Shown here: in pieces, positions 1-12,490 of the stretch
Layout: every line of letters starts with the position of its first letter
Position numbering within the stretch: position 1 is the first letter of the stretch
Origin: Haberlea rhodopensis
Lineage: Eukaryota > Streptophyta > Magnoliopsida > Lamiales > Gesneriaceae
DNA: 64,000 nucleotides
Direction: 5' to 3'
NCBI GenBank assembly: GCA_907163345.1
Contig: CAJQUN010001159.1
Location: forward strand, 1-64,000
Program-made: the position numbers and the translations under genes
The notes under the pieces: model-generated
Databases searched by the model: none
What the model was told of the DNA's origin: nothing
The model's input: the letters and a program-made list of their open reading frames with translations, nothing else

Positions 1-3000
1 GAAATCTACCTCAACAGAACATATAAAAGAGATAGGAATGATTGGTGAATATAGAGGTTATGAGGGTAAAAAAAGGTCAAGAAAGCAAACCTATAAAACA
101 TTAAAAACAAAAAGTGAGAGAGAGAATTTGAAACTGAAAATATGAACTAATATCATAAACCACGACCATGAAAGAAAAGGTGATCCCACACTTTACCACA
201 AAAATTTATTGCCAGGATCAAACTGTTTCTCTGAGCTGTCAAACCCGCAAATAGTAGTACTCTGATTATAAAATACACCACTGTCCAAATTACGAAAGTA
301 GTCTTTAATATTAGCATAGAGCTTCAAAGAAACGAATACAGACAATGTTGCAGAAACTTTAAGAATGAAACATGATAGACAATAGGTCGAACCTGCCTAT
401 AGCACCCAAAAAGACACATGCAGAAGAGAACACTGAACAGGGTAAGTATAAGCTTGTCAAGTTTTCTTTCTCTAGCGTGCTTCTTTTGGAAGGAATTTTC
501 ATGGAGTTCATCATAACCTGCACTTGTACCACAGACACCACTGAAATACAGAAACAAGCAACTGTAAAAGGAAAATAGACTGAATGGTGATATGAGATAC
601 AAAAAAATACATAGATATTGAGAGATGACATATCACTTATTATTTCATTTCATCAATTGGGAATAAAAAAGCATCACAAAAACTCTCCAATGACGAAATC
701 AGTAACAAATGACTAATCTATACATCCTTCACCAGTAAAAACTGTCAGACAACTCAACTAGCAAAATAGAACCAGATAAGTGACAACGTGAATAAAGTAT
801 GAAATGTACCTTTGTCTCATGCCCTGTAAAAATAACTGTACCAACAATGTACTCAGTGTTCCTCAAGTTACACCCCTGAAACATGCAAAATAAATTAATT
901 ATAATACAACTATATAGAAAATAGTCAGCATTAACGGCATATAAAATGAAAATTATAAATGGAATTTTCAAGGAATTGTTCCCAATGGACTCTTGTCGAA
1001 AAATTATGCAATAAGAGAACGCAGCTAGCACTTTAGCAGAATGTATAGAAATATAAACAAAGTAATTGGAAATAAAAAAGATAGTGTCTATTATGAAGAG
1101 TTAATTTCAACTCAAAAGATCAAAAGAATACTGAAAATAGAATAAAATGAGAATGGATGATGCCAAGATGGGTAATGTCATACCCGTAACAGAAGTTGAT
1201 TTGGACTGAGAGGCAAGGTTTGTTTATCAAGATCAAATTGCCAGTAAAGGTGTACAACGAATTGTTTGGTTGCTCACATTGTACCTCACCTGCACTTAAC
1301 AGGCACCACCATCGAAATATAAACATGCAACAAGATTTTTAGCAAGTGGGTTACAATCATCATGATGCACATCAATCCCATACTGGACTTTTTATGAACC
1401 ATCACAAACCTATGAGGTCGTATTTGAATGCAAAAATCATTATTCAGCAATGGACGATTATAAATATGACAGATTACATGACATTATTCATGTTATCCTG
1501 CATTTAGTCCTTACTAAAAAATATCCACTTGTACCGAAATTAAAATACCTTTAAATTCAGCCACTTTCTCAGGTGTCACATAGTCCCAAGTCTTTTCTAA
1601 TGCTTTCCTTATCTTCAAGTTAGTTTACACCATCCAGATTTGCAGTCTGCAAAACAACCGAGACAGTTGATAATTGATGTGGAAAGAACTAATTACACAT
1701 TGATGCATATTTTTGTTCTTCCAACAGAGACGAAACAGTATATCGCCACAACTGCAATGAGAGCAAACCTCAATATAGCAGACCCCATCAGGATTTGTGC
1801 TAGCAAGGAATAGTATATCAGCTGGAAAAAATCCATCTGTTTTTACCTTCAACCAGAAAAACAGTCAGCATACTACTTCAGGCCAAATTCAATAAAAATA
1901 GTAATGGCGGTTTGGAATTGGTAGTAGAACAATTCAGAAGATAATTAAAAATTGATCACTAGGTTTGATTTCTTTCCATAAAGAATTTAAAGATCATGAA
2001 CATATTATCATCCAACTGAAGAACTCAGAATAGAAGAAGAAACAGTCAGAGAGAATCATGATTGACAGCCCTTCAAAATATCATCAGTCAAGGTTGAAAT
2101 GTATCATGTTTGCAGCAGGTTGCATAAATTAATGAAATTCATTACTCATCGGAGCTTAAGGATATACTTAGATTCATTTTCGGAGATATTTTCTACCCCC
2201 AACAATGAAAATAAAAAAACAAACATAACTATTTTTCATTTCTTTCCCAAAATTGTAATTTCACCCCCATTTTTCACATCTACCAACACGGCCATTACTT
2301 GTAACTCAACTTTTCATCACTCACAAAAAATGCACAAGTAATATATATTCCCTAGTTTTAAACTCCCTTCACCATTAAAAAACTAAATATATATTATATA
2401 CTTATACTAACCCAACCCAATTTTTTTAGGCATAATATCTACAGTAAAATACATTTTTTCAAATTTTAAAACCAAACCTGCAATCACATTCTACAATATA
2501 AATTCCAGAATGACATCTTCAAAAACGTCTTCAGAAACACCAGAAATGAAACCAAGAACAAATATATGTGTCCACATCTATGAGTAAACCTCTTAAATCT
2601 AAACCTCCTAAGCAAGTAGAGATTCATACACGCAAACATTGAATAACCAGTTTAAAGATCCCTAATAGTCTAGGGCTATATTGATATTGTAGCAAATTTA
2701 CCAAATATTTGTCCTAGAGCGTAATCAAATGTATTACAGTTGCACATCGACAACTCTCCTTACATTTCGCTAAACGTTGAGGCTAAATAAAGGCCCCACC
2801 ACTGTATCATAATCTACTTGTTACCTGCAGAAACATATTGCCGTAATTTCTGTAGTGCTACTATCAAACATGAGTATCCCGGGAATTGAATTGCTACCAA
2901 CCTTACTACCAAGGGAAGAGAAAATAAACATATGAAGCTACTTAAAACATCAGAATCTAAATGTAGCACAAACATTAGGTAAATGGAAGGCGATAAATAA

Positions 3001-5700
3001 AAAGAACCTTACTTTGACTATGTCTCCAACCTGCAGCTTCTTCCAAGGGATGGATAACCCATTCTGATCTTGCAAAACACTTCTAACTGGAATTATTGAT
3101 TGCCATATCATTTTGGAAACGTTTCTGCCATGCAATAAAGGGGGGGAAAAATTGGGAAAAAAGACATGGAGACCTTCAGGTAGAAGTCCGGATATAAATT
3201 GGTCATTTTAAACTCTTTTAAATGATTGGAACATCAAGCACATAGGAAGTAAAAGTGATAAATAAATGATAGGATTCTCACCCCAGTCCTCCCACGCTTC
3301 TTTAACAAGAGATACAAGAAGCACAAGGGTGAGTGGCAGCATTTGTTATCGGACTCACAGGACTGCATGAAAACAAAGGTTCCTTAGAATGCCATTGGCT
3401 TACAATATGGAATTATGGCAAGATCTTTGTAGAGCACACCAGTTAATTGACCCCCATGTCATTGCTAAGACATACTTGTGACTTACTAATGATCTTATGC
3501 AGCAGACTATTCGCCACAGATCAATCAACAAGAAAACTGATGCACATAGATAAAGAAACAATTGAGAACCTAGAGTCAACTCGTTCAAAGAAGTCAGTAC
3601 AAGTAACGGTATTTTAGACAATAATCAGAATACAAGGCAGTGTTTTTAAGCTTAACATGTACATGAACATGCTCCCTACTCTTCAGTTGAAACAACCAAA
3701 AAAATAGAACCTTTTCTGATTCATAGCACACAAAATGCTATGTTGACACATATTACAATGTCATATATTGGCAATCACCATCCACATCCATGCGGCCAAA
3801 CATCTAACAAACTTGACGAGAAAACACATTTTAGCAATATCACATCTCAGAGTAACCAGCTATTTCTACACAAAAAGGATGCCAAAAAGTGCCAGATCTG
3901 CCCAACCATTCCCGCCGCCAATTGTCGCATCATTATACAGCAAAACTCAGTGTATATCAATCTACTGTCCTACATATACTATAATTAGCATTCCGCAATA
4001 GCCAAAATACTCAAATCGTTCCATATCAACATCTTTTATGAAACCCTTGGTGTGATTTAAACTATATTATATTAACATACCTGACTGGAGTGCAGGACAA
4101 TATTGAAATCATGAGAAAGTAGAGATTAGCCACCCGTCTGAACTGTCAGCATAAATTAAACAAGAGGAAATCAGGTGGTACAAACTAAACCACCAGGCAA
4201 CATGAAGCCTCATATTTCTTTTTTGCTACAGCAGTTTACTAGCTGGAGGATAAAAAAACCTTAATCCTAAACAGCCGACAATTATGTCAACATAAATTCT
4301 TATATAGCAGACGTCAAGTACATTGAATAGTAAATTTGTATTCGTCACATCGATTATTACATGGTCATCTATAGGTAGAAATTAGAAGGCTTCAATCGAA
4401 AACAATTATCTAACAAGTTACCCAGAAATAAAGATATACCTTCAACATGTTTCTCAAATTTAAATTGTATGATTCTTTTTACCTGTTTCCCTAGATGGTA
4501 AAGAAAATTTAGATAAATCAAACCATTGTCTTTGTTCCATTCAAGGATTTCTCTCCTGAACTATTTCAAAAATCTACGTCAGGTTAAAGAATATTGTTTC
4601 ACGAAAAAAATATGACTCCAGCAGCCGTTAATGCAGTCCTAATGCCAAGTTCGAAATAGAGTGATTCTAATCCTTTTCAAAAATAAACATACAGCGAAAC
4701 ACAATTTAGTTCTGAATAAAAAGTCATTTCAATGTTGAAAGTCATTGTAAAGCAGACAAATACAATGCTAACTTGGTATCCACTATTCATGACAAACGCA
4801 ACAGTTCAATAACAAATTTCTCTCTTCACAAACAATGCAACATTATATTACCTGCTCAAAAAGCCCCTTCGGTAAAAATGTAAAGACATCATACTTCGTA
4901 GTCGATACGGAATTTCCCTGAAATCAATTATGGAACCCATCAAATTAGCAAATTAAAGAAATTATTTGCCACAAGTTAGAAGACAATATCAGGACTAGAA
5001 AGGCGCATAGACTCCCTAGAGCATCAAGATGCAAGGTGAGATGAGCTCCTTATCAAGCAAAAAACATGCACTAAAACATGAAATTCCAAAATCTAAAAGT
5101 ATAAAGAAAAATTATGTCACGTAGCATCAATGTTAAATTACAAACTAGCTGTCAAAACAAATATGAATATTATTACATTGCATTTCACATTGGATTCACC
5201 TACAACATAAATATCACAACTTAGACACACTTCACGTGTGCCCCGAACTCTGATGCATAGCTCATGTTCGCTCTAGATTGTGACACATTTGTTAGTAAAA
5301 ATGTATAAACATATATAGCAATTAAAAATGCAGTCAACATAAAACTATATTGTGCTTTTGCTAGATACCTATCGTATCAAATTTGAATATTCGAAATAAT
5401 AGTTCAGCATTCAAGTTGCGAGTGCATGTAATAAAGGTTGGCAAATGAACCACCCACGCATTGTTTATAAATAAATCAAGAATACGAAATGAAATGAAAA
5501 CAAATTAGCAATACTGTCACTATAACCTTGAATCGAGCGAGGACATTTGCATCACGATCGTTGCAAAAAATCATTCTATGACCTGGCGCCTGCGGCTGAA
5601 CCTTCCCAAGTCGAACCGTGCGAGACGACGAAACACCATTCGCCGTCGGAGAACCATCCCCCCCGCCGCTCCCTAATCTAGATCCCCTCCAGCCCGACAT
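1..5700 (-). pseudogene. ALA3: ALA3-type P4-ATPase (phospholipid flippase), 5' exons, frameshifted
   Basis: Twelve exon-like blocks read on the minus strand match the N-terminal third of plant aminophospholipid flippase ALA3, a P4-ATPase that moves lipids across Golgi membranes with an ALIS subunit. Exons: 5527-5700 (start codon at 5700), 4852-4917, 4081-4142, 3282-3362, 3013-3124, 1769-1846, 1549-1646, 1184-1289, 810-875, 393-517, 197-280 and 1-90, continuing off the left edge. Recognisable motifs include VQPQAPGHRMIFCNDRDAN, KYDVFTFLPKGLFEQ, WKKLQVGDIVK, FFPADILFLASTNPDGVCY, CEQPNNSLYTFTGN and NTEYIVGTVIFTGHETK. GT..AG boundaries and phases fit. However, exons 4, 5, 7, 8, 10, 11 and 12 carry 1-2 nt indels: near 3338; with an in-frame TAG at 3083-3085; an extra base inside the A-domain DGET motif near 1628; near 1228, 466, 402, 261 and 248. 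The phosphorylation and ATP-binding domains lie outside the window. Family identity is firm. Pseudogene status is inferred, and local assembly error is the alternative. Confidence 0.82.
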
Positions 5701-5858
5701 TCTCTCCCTACAGTTCGTCCGATCGAACCGTACTGAGGTGCATAAAACCCTAGATACTTGCAAAGATAGAGGGGGGATTCAAATAAACAAAATATCTAAA
5801 ATGCAGAAGAAGAAAAAAATTTGTAGCAGTTGTCAATGGTTGGATTCCGCAATGCTGA

Positions 5859-5881
5859 GGGAGGGGAGGGGAGGGGAGGGG
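5859..5881 (+). promoter_or_regulatory. G-quadruplex-type G-run array upstream of the ALA3-like start
   Basis: One GGG run is followed by four GGGG runs, each separated by a single A, about 160 bp upstream of the ALA3-like ATG. The matching C-rich strand is the sense strand of that gene, so the array would sit in its promoter or 5' leader. The sequence fits the classic G4 pattern; any regulatory role is inference. Confidence 0.45.
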
Positions 5882-5900
5882 TTTGTTTTTGCCAGAAAAG

Positions 5901-6165
5901 TTAATCCGCGTCCAAATATTTTGAGATACACCCAAGCATAGTTTGGCGCGTGATGAAAACTGGCTTGTTAGATGAAATGGTTTTAGCTATGCGTGTGTGG
6001 AACGTGGAAAATGAGCGTGGCTAAGGACTCCTCCGGGAGGAGACGACGTCGTGTTTACATTGGTTGATAAATTAAGTTTTGGCCTAAAAATTTGAAAAAT
6101 TACGGTTGGTCGTATTCGACTTGGCGGTTGATGAATAATTAAGCTTATATGTTAGGCATATTTCA
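5901..6165. other. Putative divergent promoter/intergenic segment, no gene seen
   Basis: Between the 5' end of the ALA3-like relic and the first MITE I see no coding potential and no RNA gene, only AT-rich sequence with a short GC-richer patch around 6030-6055. Confidence 0.4.
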
Positions 6166-6169
6166 TTTG

Positions 6170-6327
6170 GGGTGTATTTGCAATTGATTATTCAAAGTAT
6201 TTTTATTTTATTTTTGTTTAAAGTTTGAAAAAGCTGATTTTAGCAAAAAAATTGAGTGTTTACTATTAAAATAAAAAAATAGTTAATGAACTTTAATTGG
6301 GATTTTGAAAAGCAATTGCATACACCC
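6170..6327. mobile_element. Short MITE-like element, family shared with 32.8 kb
   Basis: The ends are imperfect inverted repeats: GGGTGTATTTGCAATTG on the left and CAATTGCATACACCC on the right. The AT-rich interior (a TTTAAAGTTTGAAAAAGCTG-like stretch followed by ATTGAGTGTT) resembles the element at 32772-33083, so both look like copies of one non-autonomous DNA-transposon family. No target duplication was clear. Confidence 0.55.
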
Positions 6328-8210
6328 AGTTAAGCTCCTTTAATCATACCTCGTATTTCTATTTTTAACCTATATATATTTAATAGTATTATATCAAGTG
6401 GGATTTTTAAGTATTTTTTTAAATATATCAAAATTCTTAGAAAATGAAGTTATTGGCTGAAATATGGATTTTTTTTAACAAAAAATATAATCTTTGATGG
6501 ACAGGGAAGAGGATATCACTTTCATTATTTCATATGCATCCAACAAGAGGATATCACTTCCATATGATTCTCTGAAACGTGCAAGAAAAATGCTTGAATA
6601 TTGTTATTCAATGAACTTCCAAGTTTCTTACTACACCCAAATTGCCAACATAATATAACAAATAAAAAGTTTGTAACAAGTTAAGCCTTTCACAACTCTC
6701 AGAATCAAACTATCTTGGCTGTTGGAAGACTCGCGAAATCTGCTTCGACAAGTACCATTTTCACGTACAAGATAGATAAGGATGTGGAAACATGTTCAGA
6801 TTCAAGAAACACGTATACTTTTCGCTGCATTCATGATGGCTTTTTTTATCTGTTTCTTGTTAATCATGACGGTCATTCTAAACCGCCATCAATCTGCATG
6901 TGTAGCCTTGAGACCCGAATGCCATGCCGGGGAGTTTCAAAAGTTTGCTGGGAAACTGCAGAAATATGAAAAGAACCGAAAAAGAACCCTGATTTGGACA
7001 AACATGACTTTACCACAAACGAACATGCTAAAGAACAGAGGAAATTTGTGTGGAAAAACGACAAGTTGATGCTAAATGGCGGATGGGAAAATATAAATAG
7101 CTTAGATACCAATGCTTCAAGAGCTTACATCTTTTGACGGATAAGTTCCATCGATGACTACTCTTGAATTAACTGCTTCAAGCTTCATTGACAGAGATTG
7201 TGAGACAAGCAGACCGTGAGTTCATTTTTTCATGTGTGACATTCTCAAAGTAATAATAATCATAGCACCCATGGGAAATTCTTGCATCAACAGGGTGTGG
7301 CCCCAGTCCATACACCAACACACACATACAAAGATAGATATATATATGTATGCATGTTGGTGCATCGACAGGTCCCACAATTTGCATACAGGGGAAGAAG
7401 GGTGGAGGGACTGGGATAAAACGATATACCTCAACCTGGCGTTGTAATGATTGGATATAATTAATTATCTCATCGAGCACCAATGCTTTGCCAATTACCT
7501 GAACCCAAATGAACCTTCTTACTATTCTGTCTTTTCAGAAAATACGAATCTGGTATCCCGAGTATCGACCCACAAAGCCAAAGATAGATAATATTTACTT
7601 GCAAAATGCAAAAAGCTACAACTTTGGACAAGATCCATGAACTTAAGATCAAAATGTAATCAGGTAATCTGAAAACAATGCCAACTTTTATATATCTACT
7701 TCATTCATTCAGGGCTTTTACAATGTCTCTAAAACAATCTCGGAGTTTCACAAAGTTGTTCATCACTCTATGGGCGAATGACTGAGACTCAACCTCACAA
7801 ACAAACTTGAACCCTTTAAAGACAACTATTGGTATCTAATGGCCAGATACCTATGGTAGGTATATCCATCACGGAGTGGAATTACGAATGAAAATATAGA
7901 TGCACGGTCACATGCATAAGATTTCTTAAGTAGCCATCAAAACCAGAGTAATACGTGCATGTGCTATACAAATTTCATTAACTAACGAACAAGGATAAAA
8001 GAAATAAAAGACATTTAGATGAATGATACAAACACATTAAATCAGATGGAGAAAATAAGTTCAAAGATGTTGGAACTCACTTTATTAGAACGGGACATTA
8101 AATCCTGAAGAATTTTCATTCTCTCACTTATTTTTCCTCTTCTAGCCTGCACCAAGAGGACTCAATAGGTCAATAATCACTCAAAAATGGAAATTCACCA
8201 TGTATCGACT

Positions 8211-8480
8211 CCAACGTTACCACCAACTATAGCGTTTGGTAAAGCGGCAAGCGTTCGGTCCTACAATTAGTATCAGAGCCAAGGTCGCATGCTCGATTCC
8301 CATAAGCTACAAGGTAGTACAATTATTGGCAGGGAGATTGTTGGAGTGCAATAATTATCCTTGCCTGAAGAGCGAATGAAGCGTGATACTTGGGCTGATG
8401 TACGGTTTAAAGACTAGAGTTGCGCCGTCACCACAAGTTATAGCTTTTGGTAAAGCGACAAGCGCTTGATCCTACAGATT
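8211..8480 (+). repeat. TRIM-like repeat, copy 1 (in bHLH intron)
   Basis: Two direct repeats (about 8220-8265 and 8421-8475) share a core reading TATAGC-TTTGGTAAAGCGRCAAGCG followed by GATCCTACA-like sequence. The first is followed by TATCAGAGCC, which resembles the initiator-tRNA-Met primer-binding site of LTR elements. A diverged second copy lies at 13965-14432. The layout suggests a terminal-repeat retrotransposon in miniature. No coding sequence is present. Confidence 0.45.
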
Positions 8481-8934
8481 ATTCTAGGATGCATGAACCA
8501 ACCTCAAATAATCCCCCATAGCCATCTTGTTTCTTAAGGGATGGACAATATTACGAGTTTTATATCCACCCCAATTTGATTATTAGTTAATAGTCGACAG
8601 CATAGAACTATAAAAGAAGGTTTTAAATCTTTCAAATATTACTAGTTACAAAAGATGTGTGATCATCCATTACCCTTTCAGCTAAACTGTGACTATCGGT
8701 GGCTTGACCTCTTCTTGCTCGTACGTGAATATAGTCTTGCTTCGGCGGTTTCAGCTGGTTGTACTGCACATATATCCTTTACCTTGCCTGAATTCCCGAC
8801 GCCTTCCCTTTCAGCTTTCTTTTCACCATTCTCATTTGAAACCCCTCTGCCTTCAACGTCTTACTGCCTCCTTTATTCTGCACAAGCACATTTTTCAAAC
8901 TAAGTTACTAAATGAGTAAGCTCTATATTTATTG

Positions 8935-10530
8935 TAATAATCAATTTATACATTGTTTTCGCAAAAAATTTATTTAGTTTCATGCTTTCAAATACATAAT
9001 TAAAATATTAAACAGGGTAATAGTGTATCGGTCAAGTGAAATAATTACTCTCATTATGATAACTTGACAAGTTAAATAAAATAAAAGGATAATTACATCT
9101 ACGCCTCATCTACTTTGGCTTATTTATAGAACCTCTTTTCGACTTGGGAAATTACAGAGACCTTCCCTCCAAAGTAACATCGTCAAAAACAATTAACATA
9201 TTGCACGAAATGACGTTTTTGCCCCTCTTGTATATTAATATAAAATATTATCAAAACATTACAGATACACCCCTTATACTATATGTAATATAAAATTATC
9301 AAAATATTATTTATGCACCCCCTATAGTATACTATATATTATAGTTACACCCCCTATTATGTAATATTATTTTTTATTTATTTCTTTTATTTTTTATATT
9401 TCTTCTTTTTTTTCGTTTATCTCTTATTTATTTCAAAGAGTTATTTATGAAATTTTTATAAACTATAAACTAGCTTTCATATTGACGATAATTACTTATA
9501 TATATAAATACATTCAAAATTATCTAATTATATTATTATCATAGTATCATATCATTTTTTTTGGTAATTTTATTGATAAAAAGATCTTGTTTTATGCCAT
9601 GATCTTTACTGACAATTATATATTTAGACGTTGACTTTAAATGATATGTTTTAGGCCACGGTCTTCAATGACAATCGATGTTTTATCGAATTGGTTTATT
9701 CGATTAAATATTAAAATCAGTCAGTTCGGTTGGTTGAAAACAAATTTGGTCAGTTCAGTTTTTTACAAATTCAGTTATGATGCTCACCCCTAGTTGAACT
9801 CATATTTGGGTAGTTTATTTTCAAAATTTAGATTTTTATCTCGTTCCTCAAATTATTAATCATATATTATTTATATTTTAAATCATTTATTGAAAAGCAC
9901 GATCATTATATATTATCAAGCTTTTACGGCATTTTTTGGCGAACTAATATTTATTGACGTCAATTTTTTTTAATTTGAATTTCAATTCGATTTAATTACA
10001 AATATTACACAAAGTTGTTATTTCTAACAAAAAAAATTTAAATGATGTATATATATAATTTTGAATTTTTATGGTATATATTGATATTTTACAAGATTGA
10101 ATAAAATGATAAAAAATTACAATTATTAGGAAAACAAAAAAGGTTTGAGTAAGTAATAATTATATTTGAAATAAACAATTCGAAAAATAAATACTTTGGT
10201 TTTGTTACGATCACACCCCCTATAAAATATCATAATTACAAATAGACCATCTAAAAAATTAGGTCAAAATAGAGGTTTAAGTTGATCAGGGTCAATTTGG
10301 GGTTTTCATTAAAAAGTAAGGGAGATTTTTGTAACTGCCATTAATTTTACTACCGGCAGGACTTGTTTGTAAAATTTAACCTAATTTAAAGAGAGATTTC
10401 TGTAATTTTTTAAAAAAACCTTATTACGTCAAAGTTGAGGGATGTAGATGTTATCCCTAAAATAAAATAGATATCATCAAACATATAAACATTATCCAGA
10501 ATCAATTAAAAAAGAAGTTTTTAGCTGAAA
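8935..10530. other. Large AT-rich intron of the bHLH relic; no other gene
   Basis: This is very AT-rich sequence between bHLH exons 1 and 2. It holds short runs resembling old retroelement debris (for example 9660-9790 and 10210-10460) but nothing coding that I can support. Confidence 0.4.
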
Positions 10531-10759
10531 CTGTACCAAATTGTCTACATTGCTGTTACTGGTGGAAGAACCACCTTTAACACATTCATCTTCGTCGCGG
10601 CGTTTCTTCGAATTATGATTGGGTGGACCATGATTCAATCTCTGATTCATCTCCGTCGGATCCATGACCAGAGCATACGCATTGGCGTGAAAACCCGGTC
10701 AGATCTCCGCGAAATTGTAAGCACCTCCTCCTTCATTCATCATTGCCCCTGCGGATCCG

Positions 10760-12480
10760 ACCCGACCCGAATGGATGCTCGTGTTAGTGTAGATAGATAT
10801 GGAATGTGTATGTATAGACGGATGAGGTAGGAGACAGGAGAGTGGAATAGTGGATCTTCTTTCCTTGGAGAGAGGATGTGCGTACTGTACCCACTGGCGT
10901 AGAATAGATAATTGCAGCAGCGTTTAGGAGCAAGAGAGAGAGCTTGGGAGTAGAGAAGAAGTGCTTTTTGAGTGAGCTTTTCTCGGAGTGTCCAGCGTTT
11001 TAAGCTTATAGATTATGATACTCTACAACGGGCTTACCGACACCAAATGACACTTGCCCAATTGCAACAAATCCAATATAGAACTCTCGCCGTATCAGTA
11101 TTGTTGTATGAGATGAAATATTAGATATTTAAAAAAACTTACGTTGAAAAGATAAATGTGACAGAGATATTTATGTTCCGTTTGATATGTGGTGAGACCA
11201 TAAAAGATAAAATAAGGAACGAAGATATTCTAGCTAATATATTTGTTACTTGTATAGAAGAGAATATGCAAGAAAATCACTTATGTTGGTTTGTTCATGT
11301 ACGACATTGGACTAATAATCAATGGAGAATATAGTAAGAGGCAAGGGGCACAGGCAAGGGGGCACTTGCCAAAAAAATTTATCTAAAAAATGTTTTTATG
11401 AAAAATTTGTAATTTACTCTAAAAAAAATTGTTTTGACCATTAAAAATTATATTTTGCCCCTCCTTAAATTATATTTTGACACTTAATATTTTTTGGGCT
11501 GAAATTTTTATTTTAAACTTTTTTGTCCAACATTCCCAAAAGTCATGCATTCAACTCTGCCAATAATGCATGCGTTTGAGTAGTGACGAGAGCAAGAGGA
11601 CGACCGAAGTTTATACAAATATTTGGAGTTGAAATGATCAACTAGGATATCATGACCGAAATAAACTTTTTGATAATACTGACGAATATGCGCGATTTGA
11701 CTTGATTTCTTTTATGATTCATGTAATCTACCCGAATTTATTGAGGCTTAATGGTTGTTGTTCTATATTTAAAAATATCAAAATTAATTAATTTTAAAAA
11801 GTCTAGTTTAATAATATATGAGCCATCGCACAGGTTTGCCCAGTTCGTTTACCTGATTGGCATGATTTGTAGGTTACTGCGTCCGTCCGAGGGTTTACCT
11901 AATGTGTATCCCAGTAGTAGCGGCTACATGTTCCCTCGTCATAAAAAATGTATGTATTTTGCAAGAAATTTAAAATTTAGAAAACTTAATAATTATTATT
12001 ATTTCCCATCCAATGTTTTTTGTTTCATTAAAATTATGAATAAACCTTAAAATGTATTCATAATAAGTGTGAGATATTTTTATACGACCTATAATTTATG
12101 CAATATAATCAATGACCGCATGCACAACACCATATTCATATTAATGAATAATATATTAGTAGTAATTGGAGAAGTGCATGCACCCAATTTAAGTCACACT
12201 TAACATCAACTAAATATCAAATCACAACATTTTTTAAATAAAATATATATAAACTAACATATCAATAACTTTAGATTAATTATATTGAGTTGGTTTATAA
12301 ATTGAGCCTAAAACAGATCGATATAAATATTTTTGGGTCTAGCGGGAAAGTTGATGATGATTGTTGGGAGTACTTGGGAGTTGGGTCTAATGATTATGGG
12401 CGTATTTCTCGAAAGGTTAGTGATAATGATATCTTCAAATTCGAAATTAGCTATTTTAGCATAATAATATTATTATAGCA
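10760..12480. other. Intergenic; 5' region of bHLH relic, then degenerate repeat debris
   Basis: 10760-10990 is the presumed promoter/5' leader of the bHLH relic. 11340-11560 contains a run of purine- and T-rich repeat debris (GGGGCACAGGCAAGGGGG, then CTTTTTTGTCCAACATTCCC) typical of old inserted elements. The remainder is AT-rich with no supported gene. Confidence 0.35.
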
Positions 12481-12490
12481 CAATATTATT

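Larger units (their letters stand above)
6873..10743 (-). pseudogene. bHLH transcription factor (group XII, bHLH79/CIB-like), decayed
   Basis: Minus-strand blocks spell a bHLH protein of the plant CIB/BEE/bHLH79 group, which binds E-/G-box DNA as dimers. Exon 1 is 10537-10743 (starts MMNEGGGAYNFAEI, then TGA at 10699-10701). Exon 2, 8674-8877, carries DYIHVRARRGQATDSHSLAE. Exon 3, 8081-8146, reads ARRGKISERMKILQDL, where the family has ARREK and then VPGCNK. Exon 4, 7430-7498, gives helix 2 (VIGKALVLDEIINYIQSLQR). Exon 5, about 7129-7197, reads LSMKLEAVNSR. A terminal piece near 6873-6960 ends LHMQIDGGLE-stop. Lesions: the premature stop, two 1-nt frameshifts in exon 2, substitution of the conserved basic-region Glu by Gly, and loss of the exon-5 splice acceptor (AG to AA at 7198-7199). 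Splice phases otherwise fit. The homology is secure; exact membership within the group is not. Confidence 0.8.

Noticed and set aside
7270..7400. Possible MITE in the bHLH relic's last intron
   Set aside because: Words such as CATACACCAACAC and TTGGTGCATCGACAGG look like inverted ends similar to the 62.9-kb MITE, but mismatches are too many to define borders by eye.
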